Assembly: GCA_036873755.1 (NCBI GenBank)
Contig: JAVTVY010019617.1
Location: 1-64,000 of the forward strand
Length of the DNA: 64,000 nt
Origin: Hanleya hanleyi
Lineage: Eukaryota; Mollusca; Polyplacophora; Lepidopleurida; Hanleyidae
Reading direction: 5' to 3'
Shown here: positions 22,216 through 33,465 of the stretch, piece by piece
Numbering within the stretch: the first letter of the stretch is position 1
Layout: each line of letters starts with the position of its first letter
The notes under the pieces: model-generated
What the model was told of the DNA's origin: nothing
The model's input: the letters and a program-made list of their open reading frames with translations, nothing else
Database searches by the model: none
Program-made: the position numbers and the translations under genes

Positions 22216-25200
22216 GCCCACATCCGCCCTGAGGATCCGCTCTTGAGTTCCCATTTGTCACCATCCCAGGAATGCACGTCAAGGGCGCGCGTTTATAGAG
22301 GGGACCGGGGGCATGCCAACGCTTGAAATTTTTTTAATTGTTACACTTCATTTCATCAATTTTAGCATATTTTAATGCAAAAATGAGGTTTTTGTATCTT
22401 ACATAATTTTCCTAAATCCAATCTACGGGCAAAACGATGGGGCGCTCGCACCACACGCACCATGGGCAGCGACGCCCTTGGTTTGAGAAGATGTCGGTCA
22501 TCAGCTCTGTGAAGCGGGTAAAATGGACAGTGAGCTTGGATTTTGAATCGGCTGCCAAAGGTGTGAAAGTATACAGATTTAATATTTTTTTTGGAAGATA
22601 ATTCGTATATTTCTAGTTTCACCCAAAGTACGTTTCACACGTTGTTGTGTATATATAAAGCATAGGGGTATGTAGAAAGACCATATATTTAGACAATTCG
22701 CCCTAGAACCACACCACCCTCTCAAAACTGTTGTAGTGAGGTCTTGTGCCTAACAGGAATACCGCCTTCCAGGGAGGTATTGGCTTAAAAACCCTTATCC
22801 AACAGTTGGATAACTCCATTTGGTGCAAATGTCGCTCGTGAGATCATGATTGTAAACATGTTTGTTTGCAGTAACAAGACCCCCAACTAAAACTTGCGTC
22901 AGTAGATAGAGAAGTGTTTATATAACAGGCATGCAGAAGTTGCACTCGAAAAATCTTTCTGTTTCAGTCTAAAAATCGTTATCAACAGTTGTAACTATGC
23001 TGTCGAAATGCGATTGTATGTGCCATTTCAAATCTAGAGTTCATACAAATTCTGGAGACCTCCATATAAAAAAGAGCATTAACCGAGTGATAATTTGCGA
23101 TTTTACGCATTGATAGAACTGGCCAGAATTCATCCCAGACATGGGAAAACCCAGGGCTTCACAGCCACTGGAGATTAAAGAAATGTAATTGAGATAGCCA
23201 TACCAATGATCAGGATTAAATTATTATACTGCTTCTGGAATGAATGTGTTTACTTTATTGAGCCAAGAGGTCGACAAGTCCCTTTCTGTAAAGTGTATGC
23301 AATCAGTCAACCATTTCAGATTTTATTATCTGAATGGTCAACACACAGGCATACAATATGCAGGCCTGCAAGGTACAGAGAAATATCAGTGGTACATTCC
23401 TTGGAATTCTCTATACGGTATCACATCAGACTGATGGCAGCATATATTCTCTGATTGCATTTTAGTTACATGTAGGTGTGTAAGCAGGGTCTGATGTAAC
23501 CTAGATTTATATATAGTTAGCCATCAGTGGCATCATTGCTACATATATGCCAGCGCTATCAGCACCAACGTCCTTTCAATCCATTTTTAAACCATAATGC
23601 TAATCAAATTATGAATTGTGAAAAAGAATGGATAATGAAATATGAATGAAGCATTATTTTGATGGGCCGCAAAATCCGTATGGGAGGTAGCCCTAAAACT
23701 ACAATTTCAAAAAAATAAAATAATAATAAATAAATAAAAATTTAACCCTTGGAAATCCTTGGTCCGCCTAACAAGATCAAAATAATAAACTTTATGACGA
23801 GCCAACAAATTGTGCTACATAAGTTTACTGCCTATGGTGAATGTTATATTCATGTTAAGTACACTAAAATTACTTTTCGTTGATTGAAGAAAGTAAATTT
23901 CCATTTTTGTCAACAACAAAAAATATTCTGAGATGCAAAAAACGCGCTTCAATGATTTCGCTAACACCACTAAAATATCGTCAGTCATTTGGCTATCTTG
24001 CAAGATCATTATACAGAATTTTCATGGAAATCATAGAAGTTGTTTTGAAGATATCACGTTGCACAGGTTTACCAGCATTCATGTCCATAGCGCCACTAAT
24101 TGATGACCAAATGCCACGAAAAACAAGCAGGTGAAATCTAAAGCCCTAGGAAGATGGCACATAAGAGTTCAATGGAAAACCAAGTCTTTCAGACGCAATC
24201 GTGAACGGTTTCCCTATGCTCTGACTACAGCGTCACTCAATGGAGAACAGAAGCTATCAAAACACAATCAGACAAATTTCCCCGGCCTAAGGAGTCAGCA
24301 CACAACGTTTGACCCAAAAATATTTAACGGTTTCAGAAATAGTCCCGTTCAAGTCCGTGGCAGCGGCGGATCCGGCGGAGCCGTTTCTCATCAAAACATA
24401 TGAGCAGCCACTTTGTGGAAATGCTATATCAATGAGCAACTAAAGAACAGTATAAAAAATTACCTGGTCATTTATGGAACTTATTTCTATGGAACTAATA
24501 CAGAGAAGGGCGTTTACGGAATCAGTTACCTTTCCTCAGGTATGATTCTTCATAACACAGCAATACGGAAATATATATGTATATATACGACGATATTTTG
24601 TATGGCTTTTCATCATGCATTCTCTCTTATTTTTATGATCAGTGTGAATTATCTTATTTTTTTCCAAAGATACTTAACTCGCATTTATCAAATTTCATAA
24701 TGAGCATCCGGTTGGACATTCGCCACTGTGAGTTTTTTTAATTTTTTTTATTATTTATATTATAAACAATAATACAAATAAACATACTTTGTACATGCAT
24801 ACTGGAATACATCCTCACATTTCAAGCTAAACACTACACTAACGTTGCGTCATTTACCTGACCCAATGAATAGAGTAAATTGTTCAAACCGGGAGACTGA
24901 CGTGATGTCATGTGACTGTATTGATGTTAATTTCTTTCGGATAGACAACCAAATTTGAAATTTAAAGAGGTCATACATTGCACTTCTGTTGATTTAGACC
25001 ACGGAATATTTATAGAGCTATGACACCACCGAATCAGTATTCTGATCAGATAATGTGTTATGTTCAACCAAGGCAACACGTGTAGTGTTCGACCTGGATA
25101 TGCGAAGATGACTCGAATATAACATCTCCCGTAGTCAGCCTTCCACTATGTTTAAAATATCGACACACATGCTTCCCTTCGTACTAAACCAACATATATA

Positions 25201-25330
25201 AATTTTCATCAAAAACAAAAACACTGTGGACACCATTAACTGTTGCTTTGAAAACTTTTTACTCGATTGAAGTGCTATATGATTTGAAGAAGTTTTCAAA
25301 GAGCGCCCATTTCTGTTTAAATTTTTCTAT
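22216..25330. other. Unassigned region, short frames only
   Basis: No frame has recognisable similarity. A 95-codon + frame at 24413-24700 and two of 84-90 codons at 23880-24403 lack splice or promoter support. I see no RNA gene. Confidence 0.4.
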
Positions 25331-25790
25331 TTTCGCCACTGTGAGCTATCCATGTTCGGTCCGATGGCCTTTCATTACACAGCTATCCTGACACACTCAC
25401 CATCAATATGTATTTTCATCAGTGAAACTTTTCACTACACACCTGTGCGGATATAATTATCAGCTATATGGCTTTTGAGTATTGATCGCTATCTATATGA
25501 CAGCATGAGTTCTCTCGTGTCTTTTTATATCTTTTCTTAGCGCAGCTATATGGGCATATTGAACATATGTATGGCTAAACACCAGTATGAGTTCTCTGAT
25601 GTCTCGTCAGACTATTTTTATGTGCACAACTATACGGACATAATGAATATTTGTATGGCTTTTCGCCGGTATGTGTTGTCTCATGGTAAATGAGAAGGCC
25701 TTTCTGGGCACAGCTATATGGACAGGATAGACATTTGTATGGCTTTTCACCAGTATAAGTTCTCCGATGTCTCTTCAGATGATTTAATGA
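25331..25790 (-). pseudogene. Decayed extra zinc fingers downstream of the finger gene
   Basis: Beyond the stop codon the - strand still reads finger-like. There is a truncated finger (SLNHLKRHRRTYTGEK), an intact one (KCLSCPYSCAQKGLLIYHE), one with its first Cys changed to Tyr (PYKYSLCPYSC), an in-frame TAG, then another partial finger, and faint traces to about 25340. The stop arises where a finger lost its Cys-Cys half: a short deletion joins KPYK directly to a TGA. Confidence 0.75.
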
Positions 25791-27826
25791 TCATTTGTAT
25801 GGCTTTTCACCAGTATGAGTTCTCTGATGTTTATGCAGACTGCTTTTATCGGAGCATCTGTACGGGCATGTAGAACATATGTATGGCTTTTCACCAGTAT
25901 GAGTTCTCTGGTGTCTTTGCAGGCTGCTTTTAACGGAGCAGCTGTACGGGCATATATAACATATGTATGGCTTTTCACCAGTATGAGTTCGCTGATGTTT
26001 TTGCAGACTGCTTTTAATGGAGCAGCGGTACGGGCATATAGAACATATGTATGGCTTTTCACCAGTATGAGTTCTCTGGTGTTCTTGCAGACTGCTTTTA
26101 ACGGAGCATCTGTACGGGCATATAGAACATATGTATGGCTTTTCACCAGTATGAGTTCTCTGATGTTTTTGCAGATTTCTTTTAACGGAGCTGCGGTACG
26201 GGCATATAGAACATATGTATGGCTTTTCACCAGTATGAGTTCTCTGATGTTCTTGCAGACTGCTTTTAACGGAGCATCTGTACGGGCATATAGAACATAT
26301 GTATGGTTTTTCGGGAGTATGAGTTCTCTGGTGTCTTTGCAAATGGCTTTTATCGGAGCATCTGTACGAGCATATAGAACACATGTAAGGCTTTTCACCA
26401 GTATGAGTTCTCTGGTGTCTTTGCAGACGGCTTTTAAGCAAACAGCTGTACGGGCATATAGAACATATGTATGGCTTTTCACCAGTATGAGTTCTCTCAT
26501 GCTGCGGTAGATTGCCTTTCCGGACACAGCTATACGGACATACTGAACATATGTATAGTTTATCACCCGTGTGAATTCTCTGATGTCTCTGCCTATTAAT
26601 TTTCTTGGTACAACTATACGGACATAATGTGCATTCGTATGGATTTTCGCCGGTATGTTGTCTCTCATGGTCTAGCTTATCATTGTTCTGGCCTGCATTT
26701 TGGGTTTCCAGGATATGTGTCAAGGAGGTGGTGTCTGGGATGGAACAGTCAGTGTTCAGCTGAGTATAATTTCTGCACACATTATTGACCCGATACAGGT
26801 TCACAGGAAAAGGTTTTTCCACCGGAGTTGTATCATCCTCAAGTCTGGTCTGCTCGGTATCACTGCATGTGCCCGGAAACTCCTGGAAGATCAAAACAAT
26901 CAGTCTAGTTATCATGATTGGACTATCTGACAAGGTCAACGTAGTATTTTAAGAATCAGCAGTATATCACTGTAAGCTATTATCCATGGAAAGAATTGGC
27001 TATTTTACGCGAGTGGGTGGGTGCGTATGATTTAACGTATTTTTCGATTATGTTTCTCTCATATCAAGACGGTGTCTACATGTGCCACAGGCCACGAGTG
27101 TGCTCGCAGTTCCTTTTATCCTGGACACTTATCAGCCCAGCCAGTAAAGTGTCCGGTCACCTATCCAAGTTTGACCTTGGCTATTTTATGTACATTTTTC
27201 TGGAGCTACTTATGTTACTAGGCGGGGGGTGTGGGTGGTTGTTGAAGGGATTCAGGGTTCATACTCCATGTAAGAACCACAAGACAATGGATACACTAGA
27301 CAAGTCTGGGAACAACAATGTGTCTAGACCTGTGTCTTTTCAGCTGCACAAAAACTCCCAACATGAAGTATCCACCGGATACAGTGGATGGGTCAAAATT
27401 ATAAGAATATGTAACACATAACGTGTGCGGGATAGTTTCTCAATATTGAGATTTGCTATATCCTTGTGTAGTGTTGACAAATCAGTATGTCACGGTCTTC
27501 TTCGTGGTCAGTATTTGATCAAATAATGTATATTTGCAAGAGTTGTCACCTTTGCTATAGCTGAACATACACGGGATACACCTGGTATGACTTACTTGTT
27601 TAATCGATCTATGTTTAAGGATCTTCTGTAGTGGCTGGCCATTTGCATGTACATCAAACTCGACTACGGGTTCTTCTTTTATTGTTACATGGTTGTACAT
27701 TCCAGCTTGGATCCACAATTCCTCCTTCAAAGACATATTCTTGGTACTTTGGCTCCATAATTCGTCCTTTATCACGGATTCGTCCGTTTGGTCAACATCC
27801 TCCCGTTTTACTGATACATCTTCCAT
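25791..27826 (-). CDS. C2H2 zinc-finger protein, ten fingers, two exons
   Basis: Exon 1 (27826-27596) starts at an ATG 31 nt after a TTTTCAG acceptor, so a 5' UTR intron is likely; it encodes an acidic region (MEDVSVKREDVDQTDE and onward) and ends at CAA/GTAAGT in phase 0. Exon 2 (26882-25791) follows GATCTTCCAG in phase 0. The joined product is about 440 aa. Exon 2 begins with a linker of about 85 residues, then ten tandem 28-residue fingers of the form C-x2-C-x12-H-x3-H with TGEKPY linkers, typical DNA-binding C2H2 repeats of a nuclear regulator. The later fingers are nearly identical (PYICSICPYRCSVKSS), while residues at helix positions 2, 3 and 6 vary. Finger 4 has TPEK instead of TGEK. 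The C-terminus is probably shortened by a deletion-derived stop. No KRAB, BTB or SCAN domain is visible. The target is unknown. Confidence 0.8.
27265..27400 (+). repeat. Dispersed repeat, copy 2 of the 19945 repeat
   Basis: It matches 19945-20085 in direct orientation and lies in the intron of the zinc-finger gene. Confidence 0.65.
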
Positions 27827-27854
27827 TTCGTTCCCTAGGAAACTAATGCAGCCT

Positions 27855-28570
27855 TGTCTGAAAAGACACAATACCCTTTTTAACAATTAATTTTTCTCTC
27901 CGCTCGAAACATGTAACACTACGTGGATTTTCTGGCCATATTCTATATATATGGATAGAGAAATACAGTCAGGTCTTTGGTCAGACGAAGACCCACCAAT
28001 AATCTATCTTAACTCATGCGCAACACGAGTATGGGGGAAAGGTTCTTCTGGGGTTTGTGGAAACCATCAGCGGACATCTTGAGGCGGTAATTGAGAACAG
28101 ACCATTTTCCTTTGAGATGTTGATAATGTATGGTCATGGTGTTTTAATACATAAGGGAACTGGTCAGTCAAATTGAGAAGCTTTCCAGTTAATCACCAGT
28201 TGCACACTGAAGATCACAGAATGTAATCCTTCAAAGGATATCACCAATACTAGAATTTGACAATGATAAAATAGATAAAGGCCAGTAATTTTCAATAGGC
28301 TTCTGCCTCATCGCCCGTGGCGTATGTTATATGAAGTTGGAAACCCTGGCAATAATCCATCAAGATGGACAGACAGACGGACAAAACAATTTTTAAATGA
28401 TTTAATGATCTTTAATCTTTTGACATCATGGAACTGCAGATTGCTCACAGCTTACATTACATAAGTTAAAATACAAACAGAAATCTTGATTAAAATATCC
28501 CACCTCGTCTATCGGCGGTGTGTAACATCGGAAGTTATCATTATCCATACACCAATTCCACAGTTGCTGT
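27855..28570 (-). repeat. Duplicated gene-upstream segment, copy B
   Basis: This is the compact counterpart of 14763-17260, positioned directly upstream of the zinc-finger gene. It includes the acceptor TGTGTCTTTTCAG/ACAAG preceding the coding exon, so it probably carries the gene's 5' intron and promoter-proximal DNA. Confidence 0.75.
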
Positions 28571-28699
28571 TGCATTGATCACTAGTGACGTAAAGGCATC
28601 CTGACATGCGCATTATGCTTATATCCTTCCAAACTCAACCGTTGTTCCGTTCACGTATATCCGCAAGAAACGTAGAGACAAGTCGGATATGAAGTGTTA

Positions 28700-29385
28700 G
28701 GTAACACGGGGTAACTTTGACAGTGGAACAACTTTGACAACTTTTTTTGTTATATTAGCATATTGTTACAGCTCATAGACAGTTATCTACCTTTATATAT
28801 AAGATGCTGTTATCTGCCGAGGTAGCAGGGAGTAGGTGGCCAGCCATGTGACACTCTTCATAAGATGACCACTTAACATGTAGTTGGCACTGGTTTAACT
28901 GATAACAGTTTGACACAAAAACTTCTATGGTGAAGTGCTGCAATGTTTTGAGTTTATAGTAAAAATATACTATTTTAGAAGTGCTAATCATTGATAGTAG
29001 CTTTATTCAGTTCTTTCTTCTGGCCACTATTTTCAGTAATTTTGTGTATTTGGGGTAACTTTGACTCCACGTTCACCATTGATTCCCATGATGATGTCAA
29101 AGTTACCCCAGCTCAACATGTCAAAGTTACCCCAGCTGGTTTGCTATGACTTTGGTGATGCATGTCAGTGTTACACCAGGGCATTCACAATGGGGTAACA
29201 TTGACACATGTTCTTCTTTTTCAAATTTACATGCAATAAATATCTGTGGTTATCACAACAATAATTTTAACAGGTCCAAATGTATCCAGTGTGGACTCTT
29301 AATGGTACCCAGTGTTGACATAGTGTGGTTCTGGTCTCCAAATCAGATTGGAGATAAAGTTGTGTCAAAGTTACCCCGTTTTACC
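28700..29385. mobile_element. MITE with GGGGTAACTTTGAC termini
   Basis: The ends are inverted copies of GGTAA(C/A)ACGGGGTAAC extending into TTTGACA, and TTA flanks both sides (28697-28699, 29386-29388). Four more copies of GGGGTAAC(T/A)TTGAC lie inside in both orientations (about 29050, 29097, 29117, 29202). A 3 bp TWA duplication fits PIF/Harbinger, but no transposase is present, so the superfamily is a guess. Confidence 0.7.
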
Positions 29386-29594
29386 TTAATCCAGGACAGT
29401 ATCGTATTTTCAGTAGGTGGGGAAAATAATGACGTCAGGGTATTGCTTGGGTAATTTAAAACTGCAAATTGAAATACCATACATGTACGTATTGAAATAC
29501 CATACATGTACGTACGCTCACTTTGCCAATATAGTTTTGTCAGTGACTTCTATCTTGGTGGGGATGGACAATATGTTATCAGGTCATCTTGTCG

Positions 29595-30085
29595 ATTTTT
29601 AATCATTTCCTGAGTTTGGGGTCACAGTGAGTTTGACCTTGACCTTAAACTTTGGTACATGCCACATCGTACCCTTGATTTTTCCACAGATACAAAAAAA
29701 ATCGAGACTTGATTTTGGGGTCACAGTGATTTTGACCTTTGACCTTGATCTCGATTTTGGTGTGTGACACATCGTCTCAACCTAATCTATCAACTGTCTG
29801 AAAAAAATGCGACTATTAAAAATTTCCTGATTTCGGGGTCACAATGACCTTAACCATAATTTGAACGTGACCTCAAGTTTGGTACGTGACAAGTCGTCCA
29901 CCCCTATCTACTGACACAAAAATTGTAATTTTTAATTCCTCTGGTATTGGAGTCATCGCGACCTTTTCCGTCCTCTCACAAAAAAAAGGTTTCAATGATT
30001 CGTGTTTTCGGGTCACATTGGCCTTTGATCTCTGACCTCGACCTCAATTCTGATACGCAACACCTCGTCTCCACCTAGTGTAAGT
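29595..30085. repeat. Diverged tandem repeat rich in TGACCT half-sites
   Basis: Four to five units of roughly 110-120 bp each contain GGGGTCACAGTG, then TTTGACCTTTGACCTTGA-like text, then GGTACGTGACACATCGTC. Similar AGGTCA-rich repeats are common in molluscan genomes; a distant relative occurs near 55340. Confidence 0.65.
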
Positions 30086-30133
30086 TGCAACTGGGGATAA
30101 ATAACTGTCATAGATAGAGACCGGACACGAACG

Positions 30134-30665
30134 TAGCCAAGTTGACATGGCTTCGTTCGTTTCTACTACGTCATTATGCCTCTCAATGAAATTACATGTA
30201 CACTCTGGGGTCACACGACTTGGTAATAAAACAACCCATCCCAGCTCTCTGTCCATTTGTTTTATCGAGTTCGGCAAAGAGTTTGATTGCCGTGAAGAGC
30301 TCATCCGTCTGCAATCAGTCTTCAAACATCCAAGACAGGTTGAACTTCCGCCATTATCTTCGTACGACCGGTCACGTGATCCGCACGATACGTTGCTGAT
30401 CACGTGATACGTACGAATATAATGGCGGAGATATCAACCGACCGTTGATGTTTGAAGACTGATTGCAGATGGATGAGCACTTCACGGCAAAGAAACTCTT
30501 TGTCGAACTCGATAAAACAAATGGACAGAGAGTTGGGAGGGGTTGTTTTATTGCCGGATAGAGCCGATCGACCTATGGAGGCGTGTGATCCCGGAGTGTA
30601 CACGTAAGTTCATTGAGATGCATCATGGCGTAGTAGGAACGAACGAAGCCATGTCAACTTGGCTA
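30134..30665. mobile_element. Foldback element with 9 bp target duplication (Mutator-like)
   Basis: Two arms of about 240 bp are inverted copies, starting TAGCCAAGTTGACATGGCTT, with a short GC-rich centre. ACACGAACG flanks both ends as an exact 9 bp direct repeat (30125-30133, 30666-30674). Long TIRs and a 9 bp duplication are typical of Mutator-like and Foldback elements. There is no transposase. It sits just after the TGACCT repeat. Confidence 0.85.
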
Positions 30666-30674
30666 ACACGAACG

Positions 30675-31084
30675 GTTCAATGATTTTCTAGTTTGTAGGC
30701 CAGACCATGTTGATACGCATCCAATATACCCAAATACGCCTCTGCCCCAAGAGTATCCACTCATACAAAAATGGAACTGTACCTGAAAAACTGTCTCAGA
30801 TATAGAACAGACACAAACGGTCGGAAATCGTTATCACATAATACGCGTTTAGGCGGGCTATACAACTTAATAATCAAAGTTTTAGCACTAATCAAAATAC
30901 TCTTCAACAACGTAGGCCCTACAACGATGAAGGACGCATGTGCGGTGGTCGGAGTCGAATTCTGTTTTTGCTCCTGTGTTCCGAAGTTTGAATTCATATT
31001 GTAGTTCATGATAGCCAGAAATACTACCCATTAATTAGTTTAGACCACAAAATCATCTTTTTCGGGGTAATATCGATGACAGAT
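30675..31084. other. Unassigned spacer
   Basis: No supported gene or repeat between the foldback element and the LINE. Confidence 0.4.
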
Positions 31085-32380
31085 CCTAACAAACTGGAGA
31101 GACGCTAAAGCATGTCCACTGCATAAGAAGGGGTATAGGACTCAACCTAACAACTACAGACCAGTCTCGCTTACAAGTCAGATCTGTCAACTACTTGAGC
31201 GTATAATTTTGGACTCGTTGTGGTCCCACGTACATATAAATAACTCGTGTGAACAGCATGGATTCCAGGGCTCCTGATCGTGTGTGAGCCAACTTCTTGA
31301 GTGTCTGGCAGACTGGACAGAACCTTTAGACAAAGGCGAGAGCACAGATGTTATTTACTTGGATTTCGCTAAAGCATTCGATTCTGTTCCCCATCAATGC
31401 CTTATAAACTCGAGCAGTTGGGAATACATGGAAATGTGTTATCTTGGTTGGCGTCATTCTTATCTGGTAGGCGACAGAAGGTGATTCTTCGAAACGGTGT
31501 CTCCTCTTGGGGAAACGTTATCTGTGGTGTCCCACAGGGTACCATTATTGGGCCCATTTTATTCCTGTTGTATGCCAACGACTTACCTTCAGAAGTAACC
31601 GGTACCGCCAAAATGTTCGCTGATGACACTAAATTGTACAACAAAGCTAATTCTAAGGATGACTGTGAAAAAATCCAAAAAGATCTCAATGCCCTGGCAG
31701 TTTGGTCTAAAAAGTGGCTCTTAAATTACAATGCAGAGAAATGTGTAGTACTCCGGGTTCGTCAATGCTATGTTTACACTTTGAATAACACCTTTCTCAA
31801 GACTGTTGACCAAGTTAAAGATTTAGGAGTTTTTGTGTCTAAAGATCTGTCATCGTCAAAATATGTGGAATCCATCGCTAAGAAAGCCAACTCTAGGATA
31901 GGGATGATTAAACGCTGCTTCACAGACTTTACTAAAGAGAAGGTTACTTCTCTGTATTGCTCTCTTGTTCGTCCGTTATTAGAGTATGGCTCTCCAGTAT
32001 GGAACCCCAGTATGAAAAAGGATATTAATTTGTTGGAAAAAGTGCAGAAGAGGTGTCTGAAACTTTGTCCGGAACCGATTGTATTACTGTCACTTTCTGA
32101 TAGACGGAGACGTTCCGATCGACTTTATTTTTGTACACCACTTATTGCACTGAGAGGCCACTCAAGAAAACTCCATAAGAAACGTGTTCGAACAACTATA
32201 TGTCAAAGCTTCTTTTCCCACCGTGTCATTGATGATTGGAACTCGCTCCCAGAAGCAACAGTATCTGCACCAAGTGTGGCATCCTTTAAGAGTCGTTTGA
32301 GATCCCTGGCCCTAGCCGATGAGGGATAAGCTACCAACCAAGTATACCAAGTACTGGTAAGCAAGTATAAGTAAGTAAGT
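31085..32380 (+). pseudogene. 5'-truncated CR1/Jockey-like LINE, reverse transcriptase
   Basis: The + strand encodes reverse-transcriptase blocks in order: NNYRPVSLTSQICQLLERII (31150-31210), VIYLDFAKAFDSVPHQ (31348-31400), GVPQGTIIGPILFLLYANDLP, and the catalytic FADD (31616-31627, a YADD variant). After these come the thumb and a C-terminal FFSHRVIDDWNSLPEA block ending at TAA 32329. Breaks are a TGA at 31275, a frameshift at about 31400, and a deletion around residues LCPEPIVLLSLSD. The endonuclease domain is missing, as expected of 5' truncation. The 3' end closes with an (AAGT)n run near 32360-32380. The family is inferred from motif style, not searched. Confidence 0.85.
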
Positions 32381-33311
32381 AACAACAACACTCGGTTCAC
32401 TAATAACCGACCCGCAAGAATACATACCTGGAGTTTCAAATCTCCAACGTTCGTGTAGTTTCCAACTATGTATATGTGTACCTTTGTACTGACCCGTGAC
32501 GCTCAGTTCATACTAATAATTAAACATAAGAGAAATCTCAAATGATAAATGTCCACCTTTTTTGTCAACCTCCCCACAGCGCATGCTCCATTTCGCAGGC
32601 TCCAATGTTATTAGACCCCCAGCGAGGTGCAACAGTACTGGCCAGCCTACATTCACGAGCAGGCACGTTCAACAGCAGGACCGTATTCACCAGCAGGACC
32701 GGAAAGATCTCCACGATGTATGGACGATAATTCTGTCCAGCTGCTTGCGGCAGCAACAATGTAACAAGATATACTACTAGACTGTTCTTCGTCCGTCAGA
32801 TGTTTCTCTCTGGTGTCATATTCTGCACGTACACCAACCTATCTCTACGAGTGTCCAGCCACCCAGAAATTACAACTCTGTCGTCAATCATTTTCATTCT
32901 TAGCGTCGATTTCTTTTTATTTTTCTTGTTACCATTGGTGTTGAATACTTCGCCTGCTGGTGCCTGTCTTATTTTGGGGGTTAATTTAATGGTGGGGGGG
33001 GGGGGGGTATTAGCATTAATTTACTGGGAATGTTTATATTAGTTGTCTTTGTTTGGAAGAGGATGCGGGGGGGGGGTATATATATTTCTTTTCTTTTAGC
33101 ATTCCGCAAATAGATGGAATATGACATGTAAGGTGTTAGCCATTTCATGTACATCTCTTGTATATATACATAATTTTTGCCACCCAGCTGGGCCTACGTG
33201 GGCATTGTAAAGGTAGTATTGTAAAATCGTAGCCAGAACAACGAATAAATGCCCAATGGTTGGTTCCAGGGCTTAAAAAAAAACAAAAAAAACAATTCAG
33301 AAAAAAATTAG

Positions 33312-33397
33312 AAAGTGTTGTTTCACCACGTTTAAGTGTTAAATGCAACATATTAAGCTGTTGCATCCTACACTTAAAAGTGGTGAAGCAACACTTT
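33312..33397. repeat. Near-perfect 86 bp hairpin
   Basis: AAAGTGTTGTTTCACCAC pairs with GTGGTGAAGCAACACTTT, and the arms meet around GCAACATATTAAGCTGTTGC. It resembles a small MITE or hairpin insertion within the left outer part of the giant element and is absent from the matching right arm. Confidence 0.8.
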
Positions 33398-33465
33398 ATA
33401 AATGTTTTCTCTCCTCCAACCCTCTAGATGTTAAATGTAACATTTGCGTTTTAAGGTGTACTGTT

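Noticed and set aside
23206..23454. Overlapping + frames of 64-82 codons
   Set aside because: Two frames compete over the same bases with no recognised motif or context.
25815..26510. 231-codon + strand frame
   Set aside because: Exact antisense shadow of the zinc-finger array; 84 bp units keep it open.
25784..26668. 294-codon - strand frame overlapping the finger exon
   Set aside because: Alternate frame of the same 84 bp repeat; the C2H2 frame is the coding one.
30044..30407. Opposed frames of 86-119 codons
   Set aside because: They lie in the arms of a foldback element and are not domain-like.
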